In this document: positions 18,455-26,299 of the stretch, one piece after another | Position numbering within the stretch: position 1 is the stretch's first letter | Layout of the letters: each line of letters opens with the position of its first letter | Source of the DNA: Akkermansia muciniphila | GTDB taxonomy: Bacteria; Verrucomicrobiota; Verrucomicrobiia; Limisphaerales; UBA9464 | Assembly: GCA_945861565.1 (NCBI GenBank) | Contig: CAMAUY010000021.1 | Span: 1 to 61,766, forward strand | Direction: 5' to 3' | Length of the DNA: 61,766 nt | The notes under the pieces: generated by a model | Databases searched by the model: none | Told to the model about the DNA's origin: nothing | What the model saw: only the letters and a program-made list of their open reading frames with translations | Program-made: the position numbers and the translations under genes

Positions 18455-18579
18455 CTTGGCCGGCGAATTCCACGAGCTGACTTGAGGAACGATCGACGAC
18501 TGCAGACGCCACCATTCCGCAGTAATCAAGAAGTGGCGTGGGGTCCTCATTCCGGTACGACCGGGCCCAATGGACGAAA
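18455..18579. repeat. conserved leader element, copy 1
   Basis: About 125 bp match 32133-32256 at roughly four in five positions, including CTTGGCCGGCG, TGAGGAACGATCG, CGACTGCAG, CCATTCCGCA and AGTGGCGT, through an ATG-ACGAAA at the right end. In copy 2 that ATG starts an SDR gene; here it starts only a short unsupported reading. Internal inverted pieces such as ACGCCAC/GTGGCGT occur. Read on the minus strand both copies encode EDPTPLLD-like/EEPTPLLD-like peptides, so decayed coding sequence is the alternative. Confidence 0.6.
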
Positions 18580-18711
18580 GCCATTCTGATTTAATCGCGG
18601 AGCGTCACTTTCTCGCTTTTACAGTTACCTTGACCCACTTCTTTAACGCGTTGGTGTCAACTGTTTGCTTGCGGACTTCCCAGAACGGAATGGATCGCTA
18701 CCCTCTCTCAA

Positions 18712-20160
18712 ATGAAACGAGTCAACCATTGTCGCCTTTCGCATTGGACGAGCCTGATCTGGGTGTTGTTGATTGAGGCGGGCGGTGTATTCGCCGCCGA
18801 ACTTCGCCTCGGCACTGCGTCCATTTCGATCAATCCGCCGGCCGGCATCGGGCTGGCCGGCTATTATCACGAGCGCGGAAACGAGGGTGTATTGGATGAC
18901 ATTCTGGCCAAGGCCGCCGTGCTCGATGATGGCCAGACTCGCGCTGTCATTGTCGTTTGCGATCTCATTGCGATGCCTAAATGGATCGTCACCGAGACGC
19001 GCAAACGAGTGGAGGAACGCACTGGAATTCCAGGCGCGAACGTGATGCTTGCCGCCACTCATACCCATACAGCTCCGGTGTTATATCGCGAATGGAGCCG
19101 CGACGAAACCGACGGTGGTGGGAAGGACGCCTCGAAGAACTACAGCCAGGGCTTGCCCAAGTTGATCGCTGACGCCGTGGTGGCCGCCAACGAGAAACGA
19201 CAGCCGGTTCGAGTTTCCGTGGCGAAGCAGCAAGAGCTCGAACTGGCGCGAAACCGCCGCTTCTGGATGCGCGACGGCTCGGTCGGTTGGAATCCGGGTA
19301 AGATGAATGCAAACATCGTTCGCACCGCCGGGCCGATCGATCCTGAAGTCGGGGTGTTTTACGCCGAGTCCGTCGCGGCCAAATCTGTGCCGTTGTTAAC
19401 GTTCGTGAACTACGCGATGCACCCGGATACCACGGGAGGCACGCGCATCTCGGCGGACTATCCCGGCGTGTTGTCACGAACGCTCGCGCTCTACAAAGGG
19501 CCCGAGATGTTGACCCTTTTCGCCAACGGCACCTGCGGCAACATCAACCACACGGACGTGCGTTGGGCCGGCGCGCAAACCAGCCCGCAGGAGGCGACGC
19601 GCCTTGGCACGGTGTTGGCCGCCGCGGTCTTCAAGGCTTACCCCCGTTTGCAACCCCTCGGTAACACGCGTCCGCTCCGTGTCCGGAGTGAAATCGTGCC
19701 GCTGCCGCTGCCGCGATTCACGCCGGAACAACTGAAGCAGGCGCGCCTCGACGTGCTCACTGCAAAGGACAGCACGCGTGATGGTTTCATGAAGTTGGTG
19801 CGGGCGCACCGCATCCTCGACAACGCCGCGCGCGAAGGCAAACCGGAGGAGGTCGAGATGCAAGTCATCACGCTGGGGCGTGACGTCGCTTGGGTGGCCT
19901 GGCCGGGAGAAATCTTCGTGGAACTGGGGCTCAGCGTGAAGGCGGGTTCTGCATTCCCCAACACATTCAACGTCGAGCTGGCCAATGGCACCATCGGCTA
20001 CATCCCGAACAAGTCCGCATATCCAGAAGGTAACTACGAAGTCGAGAGCGCCCGCGTCGCTGAAGGCTCCGGTGAAATGCTGGTGACCAGCGCGCTGCGG
20101 ATGCTAGCCGATTTATTCAAGGAGGCGGAAACCATAAAGGGGTCAAGCCCGGAATTGTGA
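18712..20160 (+). CDS. neutral/alkaline ceramidase-like secreted hydrolase
   Basis: The 482-residue protein has a signal peptide (SLIWVLLIEAGGVFAAE). It then shows the N-terminal domain features of neutral/alkaline non-lysosomal ceramidases: GTASISINPPAGIGLAGYY, VLDDGQTRAVIVVCDLI, the metal-binding ATHTHTAP near residue 116, and NYAMHPDTTGG, FANGTCGNINH. True ceramidases are longer with a C-terminal domain, so the substrate may be another amide in an exported protein. Single gene in front of a fragment tract. Confidence 0.78.
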   Translation: MKRVNHCRLSHWTSLIWVLLIEAGGVFAAELRLGTASISINPPAGIGLAGYYHERGNEGVLDDILAKAAVLDDGQTRAVIVVCDLIAMPKWIVTETRKRVEERTGIPGANVMLAATHTHTAPVLYREWSRDETDGGGKDASKNYSQGLPKLIADAVVAANEKRQPVRVSVAKQQELELARNRRFWMRDGSVGWNPGKMNANIVRTAGPIDPEVGVFYAESVAAKSVPLLTFVNYAMHPDTTGGTRISADYPGVLSRTLALYKGPEMLTLFANGTCGNINHTDVRWAGAQTSPQEATRLGTVLAAAVFKAYPRLQPLGNTRPLRVRSEIVPLPLPRFTPEQLKQARLDVLTAKDSTRDGFMKLVRAHRILDNAAREGKPEEVEMQVITLGRDVAWVAWPGEIFVELGLSVKAGSAFPNTFNVELANGTIGYIPNKSAYPEGNYEVESARVAEGSGEMLVTSALRMLADLFKEAETIKGSSPEL

Positions 20161-20209
20161 ATTGAGTTCATTTGCGATACGGCTTGCCTCCTTTTCCGAG
20201 GATCGCCCT

Positions 20210-20375
20210 TTATGGATTGATCAACCGATAGAACTTCGCGCCGTCCATGACATTATTCGTGACACAATAGTTACCGCCAAGAAGAACCAACGGGGCCTCC
20301 ACCGTCGTCCAATGGTCGCTGGATGACAGTCCGGTCGCACTTTGCAGGCGATACACGCCGTCGGGTGTCGGCCTT
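20210..20375 (-). pseudogene. C-terminal module remnant of a secreted protein
   Basis: The minus strand reads GVYRLQSATGLSSSDHWTTV...GAKFYRLINP and stops at 20210-20212. It is the C-terminal module seen in five intact secreted proteins of this window. No open frame continues upstream beyond ~20375, so the body of the gene has been lost. Confidence 0.6.
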
Positions 20376-20423
20376 CATCATTGGTAAGCAAAGACATGAA
20401 ACGCATTCTTCTTTCGATCTCTT

Positions 20424-20567
20424 CGTGGCAACGCATACCGGCATGACCAGCGACGAGTTCGCGCAGCTCGTCAAGGACTGGATCGCCACCGCGAAACATC
20501 CGACGACCGGCAAACGCTTCCTCGACATGACCTATCAGCCGATGCTCGAAGTGCTTGCTTATCTGCG
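20424..20567 (+). pseudogene. HAD-family phosphatase, internal fragment
   Basis: The plus-strand reading FVATHTGMTSDEFAQLVKDW followed by ...YQPMLEVLAYLR matches the helical cap and following strand of HAD-superfamily phosphatases. Neither the N-terminal DxDxT nor the downstream motifs are present. The fragment runs directly into the N-terminal piece of a different family. Confidence 0.5.
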
Positions 20568-20666
20568 GTCACGGCCATTGACATCCTCCTGGAGCCGGAC
20601 GCCACGATGCTCAAGGCAAGCGACGAGAACAACGCCCGGCTGCTCAAGAAGTTCGAAGTGAAATGA
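20565..20666 (+). pseudogene. 2'-5' RNA ligase-like N-terminal fragment
   Basis: In a second frame the reading AVTAIDILLEPDATMLKASD continues [13 protein letters not shown] and stops at 20664-20666. It resembles the first strand and helix of 2H/RNA-ligase-like proteins, but no HxT motif follows. It begins exactly where the HAD fragment ends, so this is probably a deletion junction. Family identification is from memory and weak. Confidence 0.35.
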
Positions 20667-20667
20667 T

Positions 20668-21096
20668 ATGAATCCACGCCCACCGTTACCGCCATTCACC
20701 GAAGAAACCGCGCGCAAGAAAGTCCAGGCCGCCGAGGACGCCTGGAACAGCCGTGACCCCGAGCGGGTCTCGCTCGCCTACACCGAGGACACCGAATGGC
20801 GCAACCGCGCCGAATTTCTGCACGGCCGCGCGCAAGTCGTCGAATTCCTCCGGCGCAAATGGAATCGCGAGCTGGATTATCGCTTGAAGAAAACCCTGTG
20901 GGCCTTCACCGGCAACCGCATCGCCGTGCGCTTCGAGTATGAATACCACGACGACTCCGGTCAGTGGTTTCGTGCGCACGGCAACGAGAACTGGGAGTTC
21001 GACGACCTCGGCTACATGAAGTTTCGCTACGCCAGCATCAACGATCAGCCCATCCAGGAAAGCGAACGGAAGTTTCGCTGGGAACGACAAAGTTGA
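20668..21096 (+). CDS. DUF1348 / SnoaL-like nuclear transport factor 2 family protein
   Basis: An intact 142-residue NTF2-like cone fold: [79 protein letters not shown] and the C-terminal [18 protein letters not shown]. This is the DUF1348 pattern and length. It is cytosolic; the function is unknown and a small-molecule-binding or enzyme role is likely. A fragment of a second copy survives at 8453-8521. The 21097-21189 gap holds nothing recognised. Confidence 0.85.
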   Translation: MNPRPPLPPFTEETARKKVQAAEDAWNSRDPERVSLAYTEDTEWRNRAEFLHGRAQVVEFLRRKWNRELDYRLKKTLWAFTGNRIAVRFEYEYHDDSGQWFRAHGNENWEFDDLGYMKFRYASINDQPIQESERKFRWERQS

Positions 21097-21189
21097 TTTC
21101 TCCGAGGCCGATAAAGCCATTGCCGACCCAAAGCACTTCGGAACTTTGATGGATGCGGATCAGGCAAGGCCGATGCCCGGTTCGCCAAA

Positions 21190-21540
21190 TCATTTAGCGA
21201 CAGGTTGCGCCGGCTGCAATTTCTCCGGCAATTCCTTGAGCGGCGTGACTTCGGTCACGTCATGCCACCAATGACGCGGCGCGTCCATCACACTCTCCCG
21301 TTTCGCGCCGAACCCCTTGTCCGTCTCGCCCAACCGCACGTTATCCTTGAAGGTGAAGGTGCCCAGCAGATTGGTCTTGCCGCCGGCCGCTTGGACCGCT
21401 TTTTCGATGAGCGGCCGCGCCTCCGGCGAAACAGTTCCTGTGAGTTGGCTCTTCTGCGGTCCGTCGGCGCATGGCGCGGACAGTGGGACGAGCAAGGCTG
21501 CGAGCAGAAGAGCCAGGAGATGAATGTTTCGTCGAGACAT
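21190..21540 (-). CDS. exported hypothetical protein, probably truncated
   Basis: From the ATG at 21540 the product is 116 residues with a signal peptide (RRNIHLLALLLAALLVPLSA). Then LTGTVSPEARPLIEKAVQAA GG and GTFTFKDNVRLG look like the start of a lipoprotein-carrier-like beta domain. It ends soon after MDAPRHWWHDVTEV with a low-complexity PEKLQPAQPVAK, shorter than I would expect, so the C-terminus may be lost. It follows the dehydrogenase gene by 10 bases on the same strand. Confidence 0.5.
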   Translation of the reverse strand: MSRRNIHLLALLLAALLVPLSAPCADGPQKSQLTGTVSPEARPLIEKAVQAAGGKTNLLGTFTFKDNVRLGETDKGFGAKRESVMDAPRHWWHDVTEVTPLKELPEKLQPAQPVAK

Positions 21541-21550
21541 GGAACGAATC

Positions 21551-24500
21551 TTATCTGGCAGACCGGCCCTGAGTCGATTCGAGAGATCTCCCAAACACGT
21601 TCGTCGGATTGAACTCTGAACTCGCGTGAATCACCGCAGCGAAGCGGAGACGAAAATCCTCACCGCGCTTGACCGTCACGGCGCTCTTGTCTCCCTGCTT
21701 CATCGCGGCGCCGCCGAAGGGGTTGGCGACGAAGACACCGTAGTCCCGGTTGTGCCACCAACTCGGGCGAAAGTTTTTCGGATCCGTCAAAAGCGTGATG
21801 CCAATGGGCTTGCCGTCCACGGTGCCGGAGTAATCGCACCAATCGGCTGCTTGACCCCAGGTGTTTTTCGCCGTCTTCAGGCCGGCGCTGCTCGTGATCA
21901 CGCCACCGTTCTTCTCGGTGATAGCCGTGGTGACCCGCACGCCGAAGCCCATTTCCTCCTGGTCGCCGAACGTGAAGTCGCCTTCGTCGGAACGGAACGC
22001 CGCTTCCCAGACGAGCAGCCACGCGTTGGTCTGCGACGCGAGCGTGAAGCGATTGGTCAGCGAGCAGAGCGTCCGGCCCTCGGCGGTGCGCAGGCGGCAT
22101 TCGGTGGCGAAGGTGAGACGACCGTCTCGAACTGCGGGCGGTTCGGTGAAACGGACGTGTTCGATGCGTCCCTTGTTGCGCCAGAAGTCCGCGCCGCTGA
22201 TGTCGCCGAAGGCCAGCCAAAGGCCGGGATGCATGGTGTCGTGGTCCGTGGCGTCCACGCCAGCGATGGGCGGATGATTGCGCGTGGCTTTCAGTCCGCC
22301 GGGCGCGTGGACATTCGCAAAGTAAGGTCGCAGGATTTTTTCATCGTGGAAGACAAACTCCGTCACGGGCTGGCCGGAGTGCGCGATGACCAGCCGGTCC
22401 GCGCTCTCGGCGAAACGGAAGCCATCGCCCTTTGGCCACTGAGTCGGCGTCGCTGACTTGGCGGTGGCCTCGGAGCGCCGAGCATCGCTCGGCACGGTTG
22501 GCGCACCAGAGACTTCCTGCCGAGCAATGCTCGGCGCTGGAGATTGGCCATTCCGGTGCCGAGCAATGCTCGGCGCTCCAGCTTTCTGCGCCAACAGATA
22601 CGCCGTGAGGTCCGCCACGTAGTGCGGTGTGAGCAACGTGTCGTAGGCCGGCATGGCGGACCCTGCGGCGGTTTTTCGCGAAGTGATTTTCGATTTCGGG
22701 ATGATTTGTCGCTGACCGGTGGCGAGACCGAGTGTCACACTCAGCCCGCTTTCTTCGAGCAAGACCCCGGAAAACTCCGCGTCGCCGGTCTCGATGAGTT
22801 GCAGGGTGAAGCCCTCGGTGATGACGGCGTTGGGCTCGATCATGGACTGCACAATGTGGCGGGCTGTGGCGCGATCGCCCAAGGTGGCGAGGTCGGGGCC
22901 GAAGCTGTTCCCGTTCTCGCCAAGGCGATGGCAGTTGAAGCAGCCCGCGCCACCCCGATGGTGAAAGAGCCACTCGCCGCGTTCGCCATCGGCTTTGGGC
23001 AGCAGTGCCATGGCCGGATCAATGGCCGTCGCGCTGGATGGCGGCGTCAGCGGGAGCGGTTCGAGCACCACGATGTAGTTGCCCTTGCCGCCGGGTTTGC
23101 CGTCGTCGGTGTTGCCGCCAAGTTCGATTCGCCCGGCTGGATAATCCCGCGAGTAAAGCTGGAAGGTCCAATGGTCCCCCTGAATCCGATGATCGTTGCG
23201 CCGGTAGTGTTCGCGAATCCAAGCCGGCACTGCGACCGCGCGCGTGTCGAATGCGACGTGGACTCGGACCGGCATCAACGCCTCGAAACTCAGCCAGCCA
23301 TCGCCGCGCGAGCCGTCGTCGTTGTTGGCGGTCTGGATGAAATCCAAGCCCACGAACGCGCCGGGAAGCTGTTCCAAGTCATAGCCACGATCGGAGTAGG
23401 GCTTCGCACCGGGGCGCAGTCCGTCGGGTGCCAGTCTATAGAGCTTGCCGCTCTGCGCCTTGATGTTCCGGGCGAGACCGACTCGCGGAGCCAACGCCGC
23501 TGCTTCCGGCGCGACGGCGTTGAGAGGACGGCCGCGCACGACGACGGCCTCGCCACCGCCGGATGCCTTGCGAAGCCAGAGCGAGGCGATCTCGCTCACG
23601 GCTGGCAGGGAGTCGTTGGCGAGTGGCTTGACCTTGGATTCCTCGAGCGCGTGGTCTTCGAGCAGTGCGAGCAACGCCGCCTTTCGCACACCGCCGCGGG
23701 CGTCGGTGAGGAGCGGCTTGAGCGCCGTCGATTCCTGCAAGCCGCGCAACGTCTGCCATGCCGCGTAAAACGTGGTCGGATCGGTCTCGGCTGCGAGCAA
23801 GTCCAGCAATGCCGGAACGGCCGAGAGTTGCCGCGCCTGCCCAATCGCCTGCACCGCCTCGAAACGAAGTCGTGGTTCCCCGCTGTGTAGGATATTTACG
23901 ACAGCGGCAGGCAACCCGCGGCCTCCATCGGCCTGACGAAGGCGATGCGCGAGAACACGCAGCGATTGTACACGGAGATTCAGCGATGCGGCGGAGTCGC
24001 CGACTCGCGCTGAGAACCATTCGTCAATCGTCCGGTCCTGCGGGGGCAGCCTGCCCAAAGTCCATCCGGTCCAGGTTTCGCACGCCTCGCTGTTCCCGCG
24101 AATTCCCAAGGTCGTGATGAGTTCGGTTTTCACGCTGGCCCCGCGGCGGACGAGTTCGTCTTGCGCATCGCTGCGCCAGACGGGCAGCGGGCCGTCGAAA
24201 TCTTCCACTAGTTCGGTCACGGTCCAGTGCGCGAGCGGCTTACTGCGCTTGGGCATCTGCCAGCGCGCGGGCGGCGAGTTCTTCGCGACGACGCGGAACA
24301 CGCGGCCTTCGCTCGTCATCGCGCCATCCTGGTATTCCGCCCCGTAGCCGGCGCTCCAGCCGAGAATCCACAGCGCTCCGTCGGGGCCGACCTCGAGGTC
24401 CGTCGGACGAAAGAGTGCTTTTCCGCCTTGTACGAACGGCTCCCAGTTGCCGCCCTCGGGCCGGAGCAACGCGCCGTCCCAGTGTGGCCGCCATACGAAG

Positions 24501-25549
24501 GTCGTCTTGCGCAGCCAGTCGTTGATGAAGAACACGCCGCGATGCGTGGGTGGAAACTGCGGCGAGTCACCGAAGATCACGCCGGTGCCGGAGCCTTCAA
24601 AGAGCGGCCCGCTGACAGGCGCGGACGGCGGATGCGCGTCAGGACCCCAATGCGCGCTCCACGGATGATTCCAGCCGAAGTGCGCACCGAAGAACGGCAT
24701 GAACACGCGGTCACCGGTCGTCTGATCGTTGTCGGTTCCGAGCCAGTTGAAGCCGGTGTCGAAATTGATGTCCCAAGGATTGCGCATCCCGCGCGAGACG
24801 ATTTCGAGATTGCGCCCGCCGTCGTCGCACCGGAGCACGCCGCCCTCGCGGCCCCAGTCGTCTTCGGGGTCGTGATAGGCCTTTTGGTATTCGCCTTTTT
24901 TAAACGTGCGCGGAGCCGGGAAGTCGGGCGAGCCGGCCGGTGCGGTCACGCCCCACAATTCGCGAAACGCTTTCGGCGCGATGCGGCCCGACAGGGTGAG
25001 ACCCTTCGAGTTGCCTTTGCTCATGTAGAGCTTGCCATCGGGTGCCCAGTTCAAGCCGTGCAGACCGTGTTCGAGATTGCCGAGGTCGGTGAACACGCGG
25101 ACGTATTCATCCGCCTCGTCATCGCCATCGAGATCGCGCACTACCGTGAGATCGGGCGCGTTCGCCACCCACAAATCCCGCCCGTGCCAGGCAAGTCCCT
25201 GGATGGCGTTGAAACCGGCGGCGAACGTTTTTGTGCGATCCGCTTTGCCATCGCCATCCGTGTCGAGCACCAGCACGACGCTGTCGCCCGGCGTGTTCGG
25301 TTTGGGATTGCGATACTGCGGTCCCATACCGACGCAGAGCCGTCCCTTGGCATCGAAGGCCATCGAGCAGGGCTGGCGCACGAGGGGTTCACGCGCGAAG
25401 AAGGATACTTCGAACCCAGGCGGCGCCTTGGGTAACGCGTCGCGGTTGACGTCGCGATCGAACTGCCAGCCGGGCGCCTGTTGGGCCAGCGCGGAGCAAC
25501 ACGCGCCGACGGTGGTGGACGCTGCGAAGAGAATCAGCCGGTGAAACAT
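21551..25549 (-). CDS. PVC-type dehydrogenase-HEAT-cytochrome c-PmoA fusion
   Basis: From the ATG at 25549 the protein has 1332 residues and a signal peptide (FHRLILFAASTTVGACCSALA). Domains in order: a glucose/sorbosone-dehydrogenase-like beta propeller (~30-400, RQPCSMAFDAKGRLCVGMG, FLNWDIN-type blades), HEAT-like repeats (~560-700), a cytochrome c with GCFNCH (~873), and a C-terminal PmoA-like DUF6807 domain (~1040-1330, HPPIAGVDATDHDTMHPGLW). A Pro/Ala/Ser-rich linker (~985-1035) between the last two is encoded by a palindromic repeat array. It probably oxidises a sugar or polyol derivative in the periplasm and passes electrons to haem. Longer starts upstream read repeat sequence. Confidence 0.8.
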   Translation of the reverse strand: MFHRLILFAASTTVGACCSALAQQAPGWQFDRDVNRDALPKAPPGFEVSFFAREPLVRQPCSMAFDAKGRLCVGMGPQYRNPKPNTPGDSVVLVLDTDGDGKADRTKTFAAGFNAIQGLAWHGRDLWVANAPDLTVVRDLDGDDEADEYVRVFTDLGNLEHGLHGLNWAPDGKLYMSKGNSKGLTLSGRIAPKAFRELWGVTAPAGSPDFPAPRTFKKGEYQKAYHDPEDDWGREGGVLRCDDGGRNLEIVSRGMRNPWDINFDTGFNWLGTDNDQTTGDRVFMPFFGAHFGWNHPWSAHWGPDAHPPSAPVSGPLFEGSGTGVIFGDSPQFPPTHRGVFFINDWLRKTTFVWRPHWDGALLRPEGGNWEPFVQGGKALFRPTDLEVGPDGALWILGWSAGYGAEYQDGAMTSEGRVFRVVAKNSPPARWQMPKRSKPLAHWTVTELVEDFDGPLPVWRSDAQDELVRRGASVKTELITTLGIRGNSEACETWTGWTLGRLPPQDRTIDEWFSARVGDSAASLNLRVQSLRVLAHRLRQADGGRGLPAAVVNILHSGEPRLRFEAVQAIGQARQLSAVPALLDLLAAETDPTTFYAAWQTLRGLQESTALKPLLTDARGGVRKAALLALLEDHALEESKVKPLANDSLPAVSEIASLWLRKASGGGEAVVVRGRPLNAVAPEAAALAPRVGLARNIKAQSGKLYRLAPDGLRPGAKPYSDRGYDLEQLPGAFVGLDFIQTANNDDGSRGDGWLSFEALMPVRVHVAFDTRAVAVPAWIREHYRRNDHRIQGDHWTFQLYSRDYPAGRIELGGNTDDGKPGGKGNYIVVLEPLPLTPPSSATAIDPAMALLPKADGERGEWLFHHRGGAGCFNCHRLGENGNSFGPDLATLGDRATARHIVQSMIEPNAVITEGFTLQLIETGDAEFSGVLLEESGLSVTLGLATGQRQIIPKSKITSRKTAAGSAMPAYDTLLTPHYVADLTAYLLAQKAGAPSIARHRNGQSPAPSIARQEVSGAPTVPSDARRSEATAKSATPTQWPKGDGFRFAESADRLVIAHSGQPVTEFVFHDEKILRPYFANVHAPGGLKATRNHPPIAGVDATDHDTMHPGLWLAFGDISGADFWRNKGRIEHVRFTEPPAVRDGRLTFATECRLRTAEGRTLCSLTNRFTLASQTNAWLLVWEAAFRSDEGDFTFGDQEEMGFGVRVTTAITEKNGGVITSSAGLKTAKNTWGQAADWCDYSGTVDGKPIGITLLTDPKNFRPSWWHNRDYGVFVANPFGGAAMKQGDKSAVTVKRGEDFRLRFAAVIHASSEFNPTNVFGRSLESTQGRSAR
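22474..22577. repeat. in-gene palindromic repeat array, family 2
   Basis: Three hairpin units lie at 22474-22494, 22519-22538 and 22558-22577; the last two are identical (GCCGAGCAATGCTCGGCGCT). The spacer GGAGATTGGCCATTCCGG recurs outside the gene at 25822-25839. The array is in frame inside the big fusion gene and encodes a linker with SIARHRNGQSPAPSIARQ-like residues. A change of stem base pairs between copies (A-T to G-C) is compensatory. Confidence 0.75.
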
Positions 25550-25619
25550 GGCTGCGAGGCTGCCTACTGGAGCCGCTGTTGAACACTGGCAAAATAGCGG
25601 TTCATCTGGTAGAGGATCT

Positions 25620-25790
25620 TCACACCTTGAACAAGATTCTCGCATTCCCGCTGAGAATCTTCGCCTCGGTGGCGGCGGGGAGGTTGAGGCTGCGGAGAGG
25701 ATCGAGGATTTCTTTTGGTTGCACCCAGGGATGGTCGCTGGAGAAAAGCAGTTTGTCCGTACCGCTGAAATCGAGAGCGAACCGCACCGG
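25620..25790 (-). pseudogene. amidohydrolase C-terminal fragment
   Basis: The minus-strand reading RFALDFSGTDKLLFSSDHPW and ...LDPLRSLNLPAATEAKILSG ends NARILFKV and a TGA (25620-25622). This is the C-terminal part of amidohydrolase-2 proteins, including the SSDHPW Asp/His region. Upstream it gives way to a repeat element, so the rest is gone. Confidence 0.6.
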
Positions 25791-25801
25791 CTGCGGTCAT
25801 C

Positions 25802-25839
25802 GCCGGGCACAGCCCGGCGCTGGAGATTGGCCATTCCGG
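25802..25839. repeat. palindromic element family 2, solitary unit
   Basis: GCCGGGCACAGCCCGGC (hairpin) plus the tail GCTGGAGATTGGCCATTCCG matches 22519-22556 at 34 of 38 positions. The stem differs from the in-gene units by paired changes. It sits between the amidohydrolase fragment and the next hairpin element. Confidence 0.65.
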
Positions 25840-25914
25840 AGGCGCGGAGCGCCGCAAGAACTTAGCCCATGGCGTCAGCCGTGGGATTTCAGGCGCGCGG
25901 TGCGCGAGCCCAGG

Positions 25915-25973
25915 AGGGGCGACAGAGAATATCGCCACAATATGGCGAATTGTCCTCCGGCTCTGTCGCCCCT
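25915..25973. repeat. nested hairpin element
   Basis: Perfect 13-nt inverted arms AGGGGCGACAGAG (25915-25927) and CTCTGTCGCCCCT (25961-25973) enclose a second hairpin, TCGCCA (25932-25937) and TGGCGA (25943-25948), with CAATA between. The intergenic position and double-stem shape suggest a small structured repeat or mobile palindrome. There is no T-tract for a terminator. Bases 25974-26091 show no gene. Confidence 0.65.
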
Positions 25974-26091
25974 CACGGGGCTTGCGTTTTGCGTCAACAC
26001 CCTCTCACGGCTCGCGCCGTGGGCTAGGGTCTGACGCCGCTCCGCGGCTTTGCTAAATGCCGATTGTTCTTCCACGACGCATGCGCAAGAA

Positions 26092-26153
26092 AATGGCCAA
26101 TCTCCAGACCCAGACCGTTGGCCTGGGCTGAGGAATCGCGGGCCGTTGGCCCA
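26092..26153. repeat. repeat-element tract before yej operon
   Basis: Contains AATGGCCAATCTCCAG (26092-26107), the inverse of the tail of repeat family 2, followed by paired-looking GTTGGCCTGGGC and GGGCCGTTGGCCC. It marks the last clearly host-like sequence before the transporter operon; bases 26154-26299 hold no recognised feature. Confidence 0.4.
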
Positions 26154-26299
26154 AGACAACGCGACCTCGTCGCACTGCGCGTGATTGCGCTTCCGGCCAG
26201 GAAAGGGGATCGTCGCGCCGCGCCGTCACGAGCGGCCACCCTTGCCAACGCTTTTAGTCACCGTTAAGACATGATCGTCATCCTCGGGCTTTTTGGTCC

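Noticed and set aside
18570-18776. ORF starting MDESHSDL behind the conserved leader
   Set aside because: It overlaps the ceramidase-like gene's start and has no features; probably the remains of a gene start after the leader repeat.
25550-25834. Upstream extension of the big fusion gene to an ATG at 25834
   Set aside because: The extra 95 codons read through repeat sequence and an amidohydrolase fragment, and the start at 25549 directly precedes a signal peptide.
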